Origin: an uncultured Clostridia bacterium
Lineage (GTDB): Bacteria; Bacillota; Clostridia; TANB77; CAG-508
Assembly (NCBI GenBank): GCA_944393275.1
Contig: CALXZQ010000015.1
Location: 1-16,411 of the forward strand
DNA: 16,411 nt
Direction of reading: 5' to 3'
The position numbers and the translations under genes were made by a program. The first letter of the stretch is position 1, and each line of letters opens with the position of its first letter. Positions 1 to 8,930 of this stretch are shown here, piece by piece. The notes beneath the pieces are model-generated. The model worked only from the letters and a program-made list of their open reading frames with translations. It searched no databases and had not been told where the DNA came from.

Positions 1-198
1 ACTTGTTGGATGATAAAAAATAAAGATAAAGGAGGAATATATTTTCCTGATGACATTAATGAATATAAAGAAATAATTAAATTTGCTGAAAAATACATAT
101 CCAAAACAATCTACAAAACAATTAGTAAAGAAAGAATTGAACGTAGCTTAGATATTAAATTAAATTCTTTACAATTAAAAGATATATTGAAAGAATAA
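1..198 (+). CDS. C-terminal end of an unrecognised gene (partial at left edge)
   Basis: The reading frame is open from base 1 to a TAA at 196-198. An ATG occurs at 10, but no ribosome binding site is visible before it and the frame continues to the window edge, so this is more likely the tail of a longer gene than a 62-residue protein. The visible part is lysine- and isoleucine-rich, probably helical, and has no membrane segment or motif I recognise. It ends 33 bases before a terminator hairpin, which fits a real gene end. No function can be assigned. Confidence 0.45.
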   Translation, partial: TCWMIKNKDKGGIYFPDDINEYKEIIKFAEKYISKTIYKTISKERIERSLDIKLNSLQLKDILKE

Positions 199-230
199 CA
201 TAATTAAAAGCTCCAAACATTATAGATATA

Positions 231-263
231 AAAAGAAAGAGTGTATAAAATACTCTTTCTTTT
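231..263. terminator. Bidirectional rho-independent terminator
   Basis: A perfect 12-bp stem (AAAAGAAAGAGT at 231-242 with ACTCTTTCTTTT at 252-263) closes a 9-base loop. The arms supply a T-run in both directions. It lies between two convergent genes and can end both transcripts. Confidence 0.8.
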
Positions 264-293
264 ATGTTAGACATATTATAGTCTTTATGATTA

Positions 294-2471
294 TTAATGG
301 CCTCCGCCACCACCGCCGCCTCCGCGGCCACCACCACCATAACCATGTCCGCCAAATCCATGGACTCTTGAAGAGTGGTAAATAGAATGACCAAAGGCTC
401 TAGAAGTTCTATGAAAACTTCTTGAGTGAATATAGAAATTATGATTTAATATTGGACTGTTATCAATATTTAATTCTATTGCATGTATCTTTATAGCTTT
501 TATAACTTTTTCAGAGATACCAAACGCAGTTGCATAAATCAAATATTTTTCCCATAAAGGTAAGTCATAAACATCTTTTTCGTTAATTAAAGTATCGCTA
601 TTTAAGAAATTATATAACCCATACCATTTTGATTGCTCATTAGCTCCATATTGTGTAAATAAAAGTGAATTACTTGCCTTTAAAGTTAGATAAAAGTATT
701 TCCACAAACAAGCAATACCGAAAATAGCATATGCCCCAAAACTTAATGCCATAGGTGTAAAATAAGAAATAGGATTTACAACAAATAATAAAATTAATCC
801 TAATATTAGACTTGTTTTAGCAATTCTGCTAAGTTCTTTTTTTGGAGCATCATAATCTGCACTTTGAAAATATCCTTGCATAACACCACTTTCTAATATA
901 GGTTTCTTTTCTATATCTTTTACAAATGCATTTGTATATACATAATCATTATCTATACATTTTTGTAATTGATTTAATGTAATTGAATTATTATAAGTCC
1001 TAGAGTGTCTTTCTAATAATTCTAAATAAAGTCTTTCAGAAGTAGTAAGTGGCTCTAAAGTATCGCCAGTATTTTCATTTATTGCTGTATAAATAGGCTC
1101 AGGTGAATAATCTGGAGAATCAGTAAAATCTGGAGTTGAATAGCTTGTGCTTATAGGCTCTATAGAAATTACTGTATTTAAATTATCCCAGTCAGCACTA
1201 TTATTTAATTTAGTAATTTTAACATATTTTTTTCTTATTAAACTAAGCAATACAGCTGCATATTCTTCTTGTTTTTCCTTATTTTCATCAAATGGATCCT
1301 TTATAAAGACTAACTCTGATGCAAAAATTGGATCTAAGTCACTAGGTATTTCTCTAAAATAATCATAATTTATTTCTGGTTCATACAAGTTATACTTTTC
1401 TTTAATTTTCTTATATTTCCTTATTGCGTTATGTATTAACAGAATGGAACCAATTATCGATATTACTAATAATAGTATTTTATATGTATTGAATTTCCTA
1501 TTTTGTGTTTCATAGTATTCATTTTCTGAAATGCATTCATCTAAAACATTTTCATCTGAATACCAATTATTAGGTGCGTATTTTGTAAAAATATGTCTAT
1601 CATTACCATATGCAAGCAAACAAAATTCTATATAACGATTATGATAATTGAATTTTAAATCCGATTTGTCTAAATTAATTGTAAATGTATGGTATCCAGG
1701 ATTTATAGAATCTGATTCTGTATATGGTAATCGACTATTTGCTGTTCCGAATGTATATGAATAGTAAGTAGATGGCATTATTTCATCTGGTATAAGAATT
1801 TGAGCTTTATAAGAATTTAATTTTGTAATAGTATTTCCAGAATACATAGCTAAATATAATTCGGAACAATCGTTATATTTTAATGCTGCATTGTTCATCG
1901 AATATACAATTTTAAAAGTCATTTTTTCTCTATATGTCCAAGGAATATATATTAGCAAAGATTCGTCATTATCTGGATATCTCCCTGAACCATCACTATG
2001 ATGCCAACGCATAGTTGAACTTTGAGTATAGTCAGAATCTTCCCAATACATTTTAGGAGTTTCCCAATAAGGTATTTCTTGACCATTGTCTAGAATCTGA
2101 GAAACTGATTCAACATCATAGGTTACTTTTAAACCATCAACATATTCTTCTGGAAGCTCTCTCCATAATTCTTTATATGTATTAGATTTTGAGGCTGCAT
2201 GTACGTCAAATGTTAGATATTCTGTAATTTCAACACTAGCATTACCATTTGGGTCATCATGCAATACAGCAGTATATTCTATATCTGTTAAATTACAGTA
2301 ATCGTTGGGATTCAAGCTAAATCCATCAAGCCCAAAATCTTCCCAAGTATAGCCTTGTGATATTAGTGTTAAAAAAATAACTAAGATAAAAAATAGAAAT
2401 GGAATAGCTCGATTAACAAAGCTTTTCACTATTTCTCTAACTTTTCTAAAAAAATATTTTAAATATTTCAT
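294..2471 (-). CDS. DUF2207 family predicted membrane protein with Gly-rich tail
   Basis: The protein (725 residues from the chosen start) has a basic N-terminus, a hydrophobic segment near residues 25-40 and a long extracytoplasmic region rich in Tyr, Asp and Asn. A membrane segment follows near residues 335-350, then a cytoplasmic-looking region, two further hydrophobic segments near 565-605, and a C-terminal tail of almost only Gly and His. This layout and the terminal glycine run are typical of the DUF2207 family, whose function is unknown. The ATG at 2477 directly abuts the GGGGG ribosome binding site (2478-2482). The second ATG, at 2471, has a normal 6-base spacing, so I chose it. A good promoter lies upstream at 2502-2530. 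It converges on the gene fragment at 1-198. Confidence 0.85.
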   Translation of the reverse strand: MKYLKYFFRKVREIVKSFVNRAIPFLFFILVIFLTLISQGYTWEDFGLDGFSLNPNDYCNLTDIEYTAVLHDDPNGNASVEITEYLTFDVHAASKSNTYKELWRELPEEYVDGLKVTYDVESVSQILDNGQEIPYWETPKMYWEDSDYTQSSTMRWHHSDGSGRYPDNDESLLIYIPWTYREKMTFKIVYSMNNAALKYNDCSELYLAMYSGNTITKLNSYKAQILIPDEIMPSTYYSYTFGTANSRLPYTESDSINPGYHTFTINLDKSDLKFNYHNRYIEFCLLAYGNDRHIFTKYAPNNWYSDENVLDECISENEYYETQNRKFNTYKILLLVISIIGSILLIHNAIRKYKKIKEKYNLYEPEINYDYFREIPSDLDPIFASELVFIKDPFDENKEKQEEYAAVLLSLIRKKYVKITKLNNSADWDNLNTVISIEPISTSYSTPDFTDSPDYSPEPIYTAINENTGDTLEPLTTSERLYLELLERHSRTYNNSITLNQLQKCIDNDYVYTNAFVKDIEKKPILESGVMQGYFQSADYDAPKKELSRIAKTSLILGLILLFVVNPISYFTPMALSFGAYAIFGIACLWKYFYLTLKASNSLLFTQYGANEQSKWYGLYNFLNSDTLINEKDVYDLPLWEKYLIYATAFGISEKVIKAIKIHAIELNIDNSPILNHNFYIHSRSFHRTSRAFGHSIYHSSRVHGFGGHGYGGGGRGGGGGGGGH

Positions 2472-2501
2472 TTTCATCCCCCAAAAGTAATCTATATAAA
2501 G

Positions 2502-2530
2502 ATTATATATAAATGTTAAATCTTTGTAAA
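2502..2530 (-). promoter_or_regulatory. Sigma-A-type promoter of the DUF2207 gene
   Basis: On the minus strand, TTTACA (2525-2530) and TATAAT (2502-2507) are separated by exactly 17 bases. The site is 31 bases upstream of the chosen start codon. Confidence 0.7.
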
Positions 2531-2575
2531 CGAAATTTTATAAAACTAATCAATTTTGTCTGATTTTCATATTTC

Positions 2576-2604
2576 TTAACAGACCTTAATAGATACAGTA
2601 TATT
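2576..2604 (+). promoter_or_regulatory. Candidate sigma-A-type promoter
   Basis: TTAACA (2576-2581) and TATATT (2599-2604) are 17 bases apart. It lies ahead of the broken deacetylase gene and the yqfC operon, so it could drive them. In such AT-rich DNA, matches like this also arise by chance. Confidence 0.35.
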
Positions 2605-2705
2605 ATTTAGAAAGATATCAAGCTAAAATAAATAAAATTATACAAATAGAAGATTTTAAAACAATTTGTGAAAAAAGCAAAAAGAGAGAAATAAAATTTT
2701 TTTAG
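2580..2705 (+). other. Short open remnant of unknown origin
   Basis: The frame between the stops at 2577 and 2703 stays open for 41 codons and reads like coding sequence (LIDTVYYLERYQAKINKI and onward), but it has no start codon. It sits in a different frame directly before the truncated deacetylase and is probably what is left of another gene fused at the break. I do not recognise the family. Confidence 0.25.
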
Positions 2706-2710
2706 ACATT

Positions 2711-3118
2711 AAGAAGTTAGGTAATCATACAGTGAATCATAAAAGTATGCCAGACATAAGTGATGAACAAATAAAAGATGAAGTATTAAGATTACATCAA
2801 GCTATGTATGAAAAATTCGGATATGAAATGAAATACATAAGACCACCTAAAGGTGAATATAGTGAAAGAACACTAAATGTTTCAAATTCATTGGGCTATA
2901 AAACAGTTATGTGGAGTTTTGCATATAAAGACTGGGATGAGAAAAATCAAAATGGAGAAGAAAAAGCAAAGAAAATAGTCGTAGACAATTTCCATAATGG
3001 AGAAGTAATGCTATTACACGCAACTTCGAAAGATAATATGAATATATTAGATTATGTAATAAAAACGGCAAAAGATATGGGGTATGAATTTAAGTCTTTA
3101 GATGAGTTTGAAAAATAG
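2711..3118 (+). pseudogene. Truncated PdaA-type polysaccharide (delta-lactam) deacetylase
   Basis: Only the C-terminal half of a NodB-fold deacetylase remains. The homology starts at LGNHTVNHKSMPDI, which holds the metal-ligand His-x3-His (HTVNH). It continues through RPPKGEYSERT, the WSFAYKDWD segment and LLHATSKDN to FKSLDEFEK. PdaA removes acetyl groups from muramic acid during spore cortex delta-lactam synthesis. The N-terminal part with the catalytic Asp-Asp motif, roughly half of a normal PdaA, is absent: upstream the frame reads unrelated residues back to a TGA at 2669. A GTG at 2732 could start a 128-residue product, but that would lack the catalytic base. It ends 19 bases before yqfC, so it could still be cotranscribed with that operon. 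Confidence 0.8.
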
Positions 3119-3137
3119 ATATTATCAGGGGGCCAAT

Positions 3138-3440
3138 ATGAAAAAACAAAAAAATAGATTAATAAGAAAAATAGATAGTATATTAGAAATTCCAAAAGAA
3201 GTTTCAAGTGAAATCCCTAAAGTAACATTAATAGGATTTGAACAGCTATTAATAGAAAATTTTAAAGGAATCGTAGAATATGAAGAATTTTTTGTAAAAA
3301 TAAGTACTACAATAGGAAATATAAATATTCATGGCTTTAACTTATCTTTAAACCAAATGACGGAAGATGACATTATGATAAATGGAAAAATAGATAGTAT
3401 AGATTTAGAGAGCCAAGTAGATGAAGGTGAGAATGAATGA
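3138..3440 (+). CDS. yqfC: Sporulation protein YqfC
   Basis: The product is a 100-residue member of the YabP/YqfC family, which is made in the mother cell under sigma-E in Bacillus and has an unclear role in sporulation. Family features are the IPKVTLIG segment, then ENFKGIVEYEEFFVKI, GNINIHGFNLSL and the closing GKIDSIDLE strand. The frame extends back to an ATG at 3102, but that overlaps the deacetylase fragment and has no ribosome binding site. ATG 3138 follows a strong AGGGGGCC and gives the usual length. The stop overlaps the yqfD start (ATGA at 3437-3440), indicating translational coupling. Confidence 0.88.
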   Translation: MKKQKNRLIRKIDSILEIPKEVSSEIPKVTLIGFEQLLIENFKGIVEYEEFFVKISTTIGNINIHGFNLSLNQMTEDDIMINGKIDSIDLESQVDEGENE

Positions 3441-4622
3441 TATTTAAGATATTTGTAAATTATATACTGCGGTTATTTAAGGATATGTATAGAAGGGTAT
3501 TACACAGAAAGATTTATAAATATATGCAAATCTAAAAAAATATTTCTTTGGAATATGCAAAGAGAAAAGTCAAGCATAATACATATAAATATAGGGATAA
3601 ATGAATTTAGAGAAACAAAACGAATTGCAAAAAAGACAGGGTGCAAGATAAAAATAGAAAAGAAAAAGGGATTTCCTTTTATTTTGAATAGATATAAAAA
3701 GAGAAAAATATTTTTTGGAACACTAATTGTAATATTCTTAATAATGTTTACAATCTCTAGATATATATGGAATATTGATATAGTTGGAAATGAGACTATT
3801 CCTACAGAAGAAATATTAAAGGATTTAAATAATAGTGGTTTATTAGTTGGAGAAAATAAATCTAAAATAGATACAAAAAAAATTATAAATGACGTAAGAA
3901 TAAAAAGGGATGATATAGCTTGGATAGGGATTTCAATTAAAGGAACAAATGCTACGGTAAAGATAGTAGAAGCGGATAAAAAACCAGATATTATAGATGA
4001 ATCTGAATATTGTAACATAGTTGCAACAAAAGATTGTGTGATAGAAAAAATAACTTCTAATAATGGAACTGCAATGGTAAAAAATGGCGATGTTATAAAA
4101 AAAGGAACCGTTTTGATTGCTGGATGGATGGAAGGAAAATATACGGGAGTAAGATATGAACATGCAAGTGGTGAAGTAATCGGAAAAGTATGGTATAGTC
4201 AAAAAGCAAAGGTTGAACTAAAACAGAGGATAAAAGAGCAAACAGGTAGCTCCGAAACGAAATACGGAATTTTAATAAATAATTTTAAAATAAATTTCTT
4301 TAAAACCCTTTCAAAATTTCAAAATTATGATACAATGTATACTAACAAGAAAGTAAAAATATTTTCAAACTTCTATATACCCGTAGAAGTAATTAAATAT
4401 GACAATTATGAGACAACATATAAAGATGTTGAATATACATTAGAAGAAGCAAGAGAAAAGGCAAAAAATATAGCAGAAGAAGAAATTCTAAAACAAATAG
4501 AAAATAAGGAAAATATAAAAAATGTAACAGTAAACTATGTTGAGAGTGAAGGTTGCGTAGAAGCAGAGGTTATATACGAAGTATTAGAGAATATAGGCAC
4601 TGAAGAGAAAATAGTATTTTGA
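3437..4622 (+). CDS. yqfD: Sporulation protein YqfD, with an apparent 1-base frameshift near the start
   Basis: YqfD is a membrane protein required for normal sporulation in Bacillus and the usual partner of YqfC. The body is clear: the KKGFPFILNRYKKRK region, one membrane segment (about IFFGTLIVIFLIMF), the NIDIVGNETIPTEEIL strand and the IAWIGISIKGTNATVKIVEA segment. The conserved start is split. From ATG 3437, coupled to the yqfC stop, the frame reads MIFKIFVNYI. The next conserved stretch, GYLRICIEGYYTERFINICK, lies in the +1 frame. Removing one T at 3468 rejoins them as NYIRGYLRICIEGYY. Without the shift, the first ATG in the main frame is at 3555, giving 355 residues, lacking about 35 conserved residues and having only a weak ribosome binding site. 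It is either a real inactivating insertion or a sequencing error. Confidence 0.8.
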
Positions 4623-4626
4623 AAGG

Positions 4627-5865
4627 ATGATGAAAATAATGGAACAAAGGGAACTAAGAGTAATTGGCACAGATAGAACATTTTTTACAAAGATAACAAA
4701 TACTATAAGTAAATTGCTTATACCTACTAAGGTAGGAATAAACAGTATGCTAATCTCAATAAAAAGAAATAATTTGTTAAAAAATTATGAACTTTATGCA
4801 GAGCTTAAGAAAGATGAACTTCCAGAAAGAAAAGAAGTAATATCAAAAAAATATGAAGAATCATATGCATTATATTTAGATGCAATAGATAAGAATGTAA
4901 TGGATTCTATATATAAAAAAGTTAAGAATAATACGGCAACAGAATTTGAGAAAAATGCATTAGCAAGTTATTATGAAGTTACACATATAAAAGACACTGA
5001 ATATACAGAGTATAAATATAAAAAACAATTATATTTAATAAATTTAGATTATGAAACTATAAAGTCTATGGAAAAACCAAAATTAAGAACTAGATTTGAA
5101 AAGTTTTATTGTTCAAAAATAGAGTCATCATACAAAGCATTATTAAAACATTATTCTGTACAAATTGCAGATAATTTGAGCTATAAAGATAAATCAATAA
5201 TATATGATAAAATATTTTCTAGCTTAGAAGAATATATAACAAATGTGCTACCAATTAAAATGAAATATGATTCAAGTAACACATATAAAGAAATATTAGA
5301 TGAATACGATAAATTCAGTAGATTTACAGTTGGCAAATTGGAACAAAGAGAATTCATAGAAAAGAAAATGATTTTATTAGGAATAAGTAGACAACTATTT
5401 ACACATAGCTTACCATTAATAGTTGCTGAGCAATGCTATATAAAATTACTAAAAGATATTAGGAGTTTAATAGTTGATACTAAATTCCCACAAAAAAGGG
5501 CAGCGGCATATGAAACATTAATAGAACTAATAGAAGATTATAATATACGTTTATTGTCAACTAAGATTTATTGGGATAAACCACAAGACAGAGAAGAATA
5601 TAAAAAATTCTGGGAAGAATTTAAAAAAGTGCAAAAATTAAAAGAAAAAGATCCAGAAGAATTTAAAAAGAAAAGAGAAATATTATTTATAAAAAATGAT
5701 TTAAAGAAACTTAATGCAAGTAAAAGAGATTATTCAAAAATAATTAAATTTTACAAAAATAGATTAGTAAAATTAGGAGCAATGAGAAAATTAAAAAATA
5801 GTTGTATAACTTTAGATGAGAACTATACGAAAAAGAAAAGCGTTAAGGAAAAAGAAATAGTTTAA
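4627..5865 (+). CDS. Unrecognised 412-residue helical protein in the phoH position
   Basis: I do not recognise this family. The product is about 408-412 residues, soluble-looking, rich in Lys, Glu and Tyr, probably all helical, with no signal peptide or membrane segment. A less charged stretch, MILLGISRQLFTHSLPLIVA, lies near residues 255-275; the C-terminus is strongly basic. There is no Walker motif, so it is not PhoH, the ATPase usually encoded between yqfD and ybeY. AAAGG (4622-4626) touches the first ATG, so translation may begin at ATG 4630 or 4639. It starts 5 bases after yqfD and ends 15 bases before ybeY, so it is part of the operon. A link to membrane/sporulation or rRNA processing can be guessed only from neighbours. 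Confidence 0.8.
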   Translation: MMKIMEQRELRVIGTDRTFFTKITNTISKLLIPTKVGINSMLISIKRNNLLKNYELYAELKKDELPERKEVISKKYEESYALYLDAIDKNVMDSIYKKVKNNTATEFEKNALASYYEVTHIKDTEYTEYKYKKQLYLINLDYETIKSMEKPKLRTRFEKFYCSKIESSYKALLKHYSVQIADNLSYKDKSIIYDKIFSSLEEYITNVLPIKMKYDSSNTYKEILDEYDKFSRFTVGKLEQREFIEKKMILLGISRQLFTHSLPLIVAEQCYIKLLKDIRSLIVDTKFPQKRAAAYETLIELIEDYNIRLLSTKIYWDKPQDREEYKKFWEEFKKVQKLKEKDPEEFKKKREILFIKNDLKKLNASKRDYSKIIKFYKNRLVKLGAMRKLKNSCITLDENYTKKKSVKEKEIV

Positions 5866-5880
5866 TTTAAGGTGAATAAA

Positions 5881-6357
5881 ATGAAATATACAGAAATAGA
5901 ATATATTCATATTCCCAAAAATGCGGAATATGAAATAATAATAGATAAAGTAATAACAGAATGTTTTAGAACAGAAAAACTTACTGATAAAAATTTATAC
6001 ATTAACATTATACTTACTACTCCTGAAGAAATAAGAAAATACAACAAACAGTATAGAAATATAGATAAGGAAACGGATGTATTATCTTTTCCAATGTTCG
6101 AAAAACAAGAAATTAATGAAATACAAACAAATGGAAATGAAGTATATGATGTCTTAGGAGATGTAATTATCTCAATAGAACAAGTAAGAAAGCAAGCCAT
6201 AGAGTATGAACATAGTTTTGAAAGAGAATTAGCATATATGATTGTTCATGGATTTTATCACTTAATGGGATATGACCATATAGAAGAACAAGATAAAATA
6301 GAAATGAGAAAAAAAGAAGAATATATACTAAATAAACTGAAAATAGTTAGGGAGTAA
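5881..6357 (+). CDS. ybeY: Endoribonuclease YbeY (rRNA maturation factor)
   Basis: This is a 158-residue UPF0054-family metalloprotein involved in 16S rRNA 3' end maturation and ribosome quality control. The zinc-binding signature is complete: HGFYHLMGYDH near residues 123-133 supplies three His ligands, and NKQYRNIDKETDVLSFP matches the other conserved region. A GTG at 5872 is in frame, but it lies inside the AAGGTGA ribosome binding site (5869-5875). ATG 5881 is correctly spaced and was chosen. It sits directly upstream of dgkA, as in most Clostridia, and the two genes are separated by only 2 bases. Confidence 0.93.
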   Translation: MKYTEIEYIHIPKNAEYEIIIDKVITECFRTEKLTDKNLYINIILTTPEEIRKYNKQYRNIDKETDVLSFPMFEKQEINEIQTNGNEVYDVLGDVIISIEQVRKQAIEYEHSFERELAYMIVHGFYHLMGYDHIEEQDKIEMRKKEEYILNKLKIVRE

Positions 6358-6359
6358 AT

Positions 6360-6752
6360 ATGAAAGAAGAAAAAGATTTTATGCATAACAGAAATATGTT
6401 GGATGCATGGAAAAATGCATTTAATGGTATGGTATATGCATTAAAAACTCAAACAAGTATAAAAATACAAATCATAGTTGCAATTTTAGCTGTGATTTTA
6501 GGAGCAGTTTTAAAGTTAAATAGTATTGAGTGGTTATTTCTGTTTTTGGCAATATTTATAGTTATAATAACAGAAATGGTAAATACCTGCATAGAAACCG
6601 TTGTTGATTTATACACAGAGAAATTCCATGAAAAAGCTAAGATAGCAAAAGATGTAGGAGCTGCTGCAGTTATTTTTGCAGCATTAAATTCAGTAATAGT
6701 AGCATATTTTTTATTTTTTGATAAAATAATAGGAATTTTTACAAAAATGTAG
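6360..6752 (+). CDS. dgkA: DgkA-family diacylglycerol/undecaprenol kinase
   Basis: This is a small (130-residue) integral membrane kinase with three hydrophobic segments, near residues 35-52, 57-77 and 98-120. The active-site signature is intact: TEMVNTCIETVVDLYTEK with the catalytic Glu and Asn, followed by KIAKDVGAAAV. Gram-positive members phosphorylate undecaprenol, recycling the cell-wall lipid carrier, rather than diacylglycerol; I infer that activity here. The ribosome binding site TTAGGGAG (6347-6354) lies inside the end of ybeY, implying coupled translation. Confidence 0.92.
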   Translation: MKEEKDFMHNRNMLDAWKNAFNGMVYALKTQTSIKIQIIVAILAVILGAVLKLNSIEWLFLFLAIFIVIITEMVNTCIETVVDLYTEKFHEKAKIAKDVGAAAVIFAALNSVIVAYFLFFDKIIGIFTKM

Positions 6753-6765
6753 TAAAGGGGATAAT

Positions 6766-7836
6766 ATGAGTAGAAAAGAACAAAGAAGTAAAACTAAGAG
6801 TAAAGAAATGAAAGTGTTAATTGCAATACTTATAATAACTATAATAACAGCAGTAGTATTATTTGTATTAAGAAGCATAGGAATAAATACCCAAAGTGAA
6901 CAAGTTGCAGGGACTCCTGTAGGAAATGTACAAGCTGAAGAGGTAAAACCTAAGGAAATAATAGACATATTTCAAGGAACAGAAAGACCAATTGCAGTTA
7001 TGATAGATAATCATAAAGATGCCTGGCCACAGGCAGGACTAAATAAAGCATATTGTGTATATGAAATAATTGTTGAAGGAGGAGAATCTAGATTAATGGC
7101 TCTTTTTAAAGGAGTAGATTTAGATGAAATAGGCCCAGTAAGAAGTTCTAGACATTATTTCTTAGATTATGCTCTTGAAAATGACGCAATATACGTTCAT
7201 TATGGATGGAGCCCACAAGCTCAATCAGATATATCAAAGCTAGATGTAAATAATATAAATGGAATAACAGAAAGCTCAAGCGATTTCAAAAGAGTTAAGA
7301 CAAAATCTGCTCCACACAATGTTTTAACAAGTACAGAATCAATTTTAAAAATAGCAGAGAAAAAAGGACATTCTACTACATCTGAAGCGACAAGTGTATT
7401 GCACTATGTAGATAAAGAAGTAGAACTAGAAAGCGAATTGTTGGCAAATACTGTAACTATACCATATTCACAATTACATACAGTTTCATATAAGTATGAT
7501 GCAGAAACAAAAAGATATGTAAGATATGCAAGAGGAAAAGTACAAACAGATTATTCTACTAAAGAAAATATAACAACTAAAAATATTATTATAACATTTG
7601 CTGAAAACTATACATTAAAAGATTCAGAAAATAAAGGCAGACAAGGATTAAAAAATATAGGGACAATGGATGGATACTATATAACAAATGGAAAAGCTAT
7701 AAAAATAAAATGTCAAAAAGATTCTAGAACTGCAAAAACAATATATAAAGATTTAGAAGGAAATATAATAGATGTAAATGATGGTAATACTTTTATAAAT
7801 ATATGCCCATTAGATGCAAAGGTAACATTTGAATAA
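6766..7836 (+). CDS. YerB-like DUF3048 domain protein, membrane-anchored
   Basis: The product has 356 residues: a short basic N-terminus, one membrane segment (about residues 17-41) and a long outside domain. Signature stretches of DUF3048 are present: RPIAVMIDNHKDAWPQAGL, VYEIIVEGGESRLMALF, IGPVRSSRHYFLDYA and SAPHNVLTS. The function of YerB-type proteins is not established; they are usually lipoproteins. This one lacks a lipobox Cys and looks anchored by an uncleaved helix. The start is fixed by AAAGGGG (6754-6760). It is the last gene of the operon and sits between dgkA and era, an unusual position for this family. Confidence 0.88.
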   Translation: MSRKEQRSKTKSKEMKVLIAILIITIITAVVLFVLRSIGINTQSEQVAGTPVGNVQAEEVKPKEIIDIFQGTERPIAVMIDNHKDAWPQAGLNKAYCVYEIIVEGGESRLMALFKGVDLDEIGPVRSSRHYFLDYALENDAIYVHYGWSPQAQSDISKLDVNNINGITESSSDFKRVKTKSAPHNVLTSTESILKIAEKKGHSTTSEATSVLHYVDKEVELESELLANTVTIPYSQLHTVSYKYDAETKRYVRYARGKVQTDYSTKENITTKNIIITFAENYTLKDSENKGRQGLKNIGTMDGYYITNGKAIKIKCQKDSRTAKTIYKDLEGNIIDVNDGNTFINICPLDAKVTFE

Positions 7837-7855
7837 AATTAAATTATGTAATATA

Positions 7856-7889
7856 ATAAGCGAGGAAAGTGAAACTTCGCTTATTTTTT
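7856..7889 (+). terminator. Rho-independent terminator after the yqfC-yerB operon
   Basis: ATAAGCGA (7856-7863) pairs with TCGCTTAT (7877-7884), and a run of T follows to 7889. It lies 20 bases after the DUF3048 stop and separates that operon from era. Confidence 0.85.
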
Positions 7890-7918
7890 ATGGAAATTTA
7901 GAAAAGTTACAAAATTCA

Positions 7919-7948
7919 TTAAAATATTTAATCTAAAATATGTATAAT
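7919..7948 (+). promoter_or_regulatory. Candidate promoter for era-yqzL-recO
   Basis: A perfect TATAAT lies at 7943-7948, with a weak -35-like TTAAAA at 7919-7924 (18-base spacing). It falls between a terminator and the era ribosome binding site, where a promoter is expected. It also overlaps an in-frame ATG at 7940, which argues against that codon as the era start. Confidence 0.5.
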
Positions 7949-7972
7949 AGTATAGGAAGGAAAAATAATATT

Positions 7973-8878
7973 ATGGAAAAAGATTTTAAATCAGGATTTG
8001 TTACTATTATTGGAAAAACAAATGTAGGAAAATCTACCTTGATAAATAGTCTAGTAGGAGAAAAAGTTGCAATCACAGCCAATAAATCTCAAACAACAAG
8101 AACAGCAATAAGAGCTATTGTAAATAGACCTAAATTACAAATAATATTTATAGATACACCAGGAATTCATAGACCCAAAACGAAGCTTGGAGAAATAATG
8201 CTAGAAACAGCTTATGGAACAGTTGCTGATGTGGATGTGGTATTGTTTTTAGTAGATAGTACTAAAAATGAAATAACAAAAGGTGATAGAATAATTTTAG
8301 ATAAAATAAAAGAATCAAAAAAGAAAACAATTTTAATACTGAATAAAATTGATTTAGTCAAAAAAGAAAAGCTATTAGAACTTATGGAAATGTACAGTAA
8401 AGAATATAATTTTGAAGCGATTATTCCAATATCTGCCATTAAAAATAAAAAAACAGAAGAAATATTAAATGAAATAGAAAAGCACTTAAATTATGGTCCA
8501 GCATATTATGATATAGATGAATATACTGATCAAACATCAAGGCAATTAGTAGAAGAAACTATAAGAGAAAAAGCCCTTAAATTTTTAGATGAAGAGGTAC
8601 CTCATGGAATATATGTAGAAACTGAGAAAATGTCATTAAGAAAAACAAAAAATAATGAAGAAATATATGATGTAGAAGCAATTATATATTGCCTAAGAGA
8701 CTCACACAAGGGAATAATAATAGGAAAACAAGGGAGTATGTTAAAAAGAATAGGAACATCTGCAAGAATAGAATTAGAAAGAATGTTGGGAGTAAAAATA
8801 AATCTAAAAGTCTGGGTAAAAGTAAAATCAGATTGGCAAGATAAGGATGATATTGTAAAAAAATTTAAATCTAATTAA
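7973..8878 (+). CDS. era: GTPase Era
   Basis: Era is an essential GTPase that binds the 16S rRNA 3' end and checks 30S subunit assembly. The 301-residue length is normal. The GTPase domain shows G1 GKTNVGKS, the QTTRT switch region, G3 DTPGIHRPK, G4 NKID and G5 SAIK. The C-terminal KH RNA-binding domain has IIGKQGSMLKRIG and ends KVWVKVKSDWQD. The frame opens at ATG 7940, but that codon overlaps the -10 box. ATG 7973 follows AGGAAGG and gives the conserved N-terminus MEKDFKSGFVTIIG. Confidence 0.95.
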   Translation: MEKDFKSGFVTIIGKTNVGKSTLINSLVGEKVAITANKSQTTRTAIRAIVNRPKLQIIFIDTPGIHRPKTKLGEIMLETAYGTVADVDVVLFLVDSTKNEITKGDRIILDKIKESKKKTILILNKIDLVKKEKLLELMEMYSKEYNFEAIIPISAIKNKKTEEILNEIEKHLNYGPAYYDIDEYTDQTSRQLVEETIREKALKFLDEEVPHGIYVETEKMSLRKTKNNEEIYDVEAIIYCLRDSHKGIIIGKQGSMLKRIGTSARIELERMLGVKINLKVWVKVKSDWQDKDDIVKKFKSN

Positions 8879-8930
8879 AGTATAATATGCAATAAAAATA
8901 CAAAAGATAAATTCAAAAGGAGTTGATTGT

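Noticed and set aside
155..394. Minus-strand frame of 79 codons with a repetitive Val/Ala-rich start
   Set aside because: It overlaps the glycine-coding tail of the DUF2207 gene and the terminator in another frame; it is a by-product of the GGN repeats.
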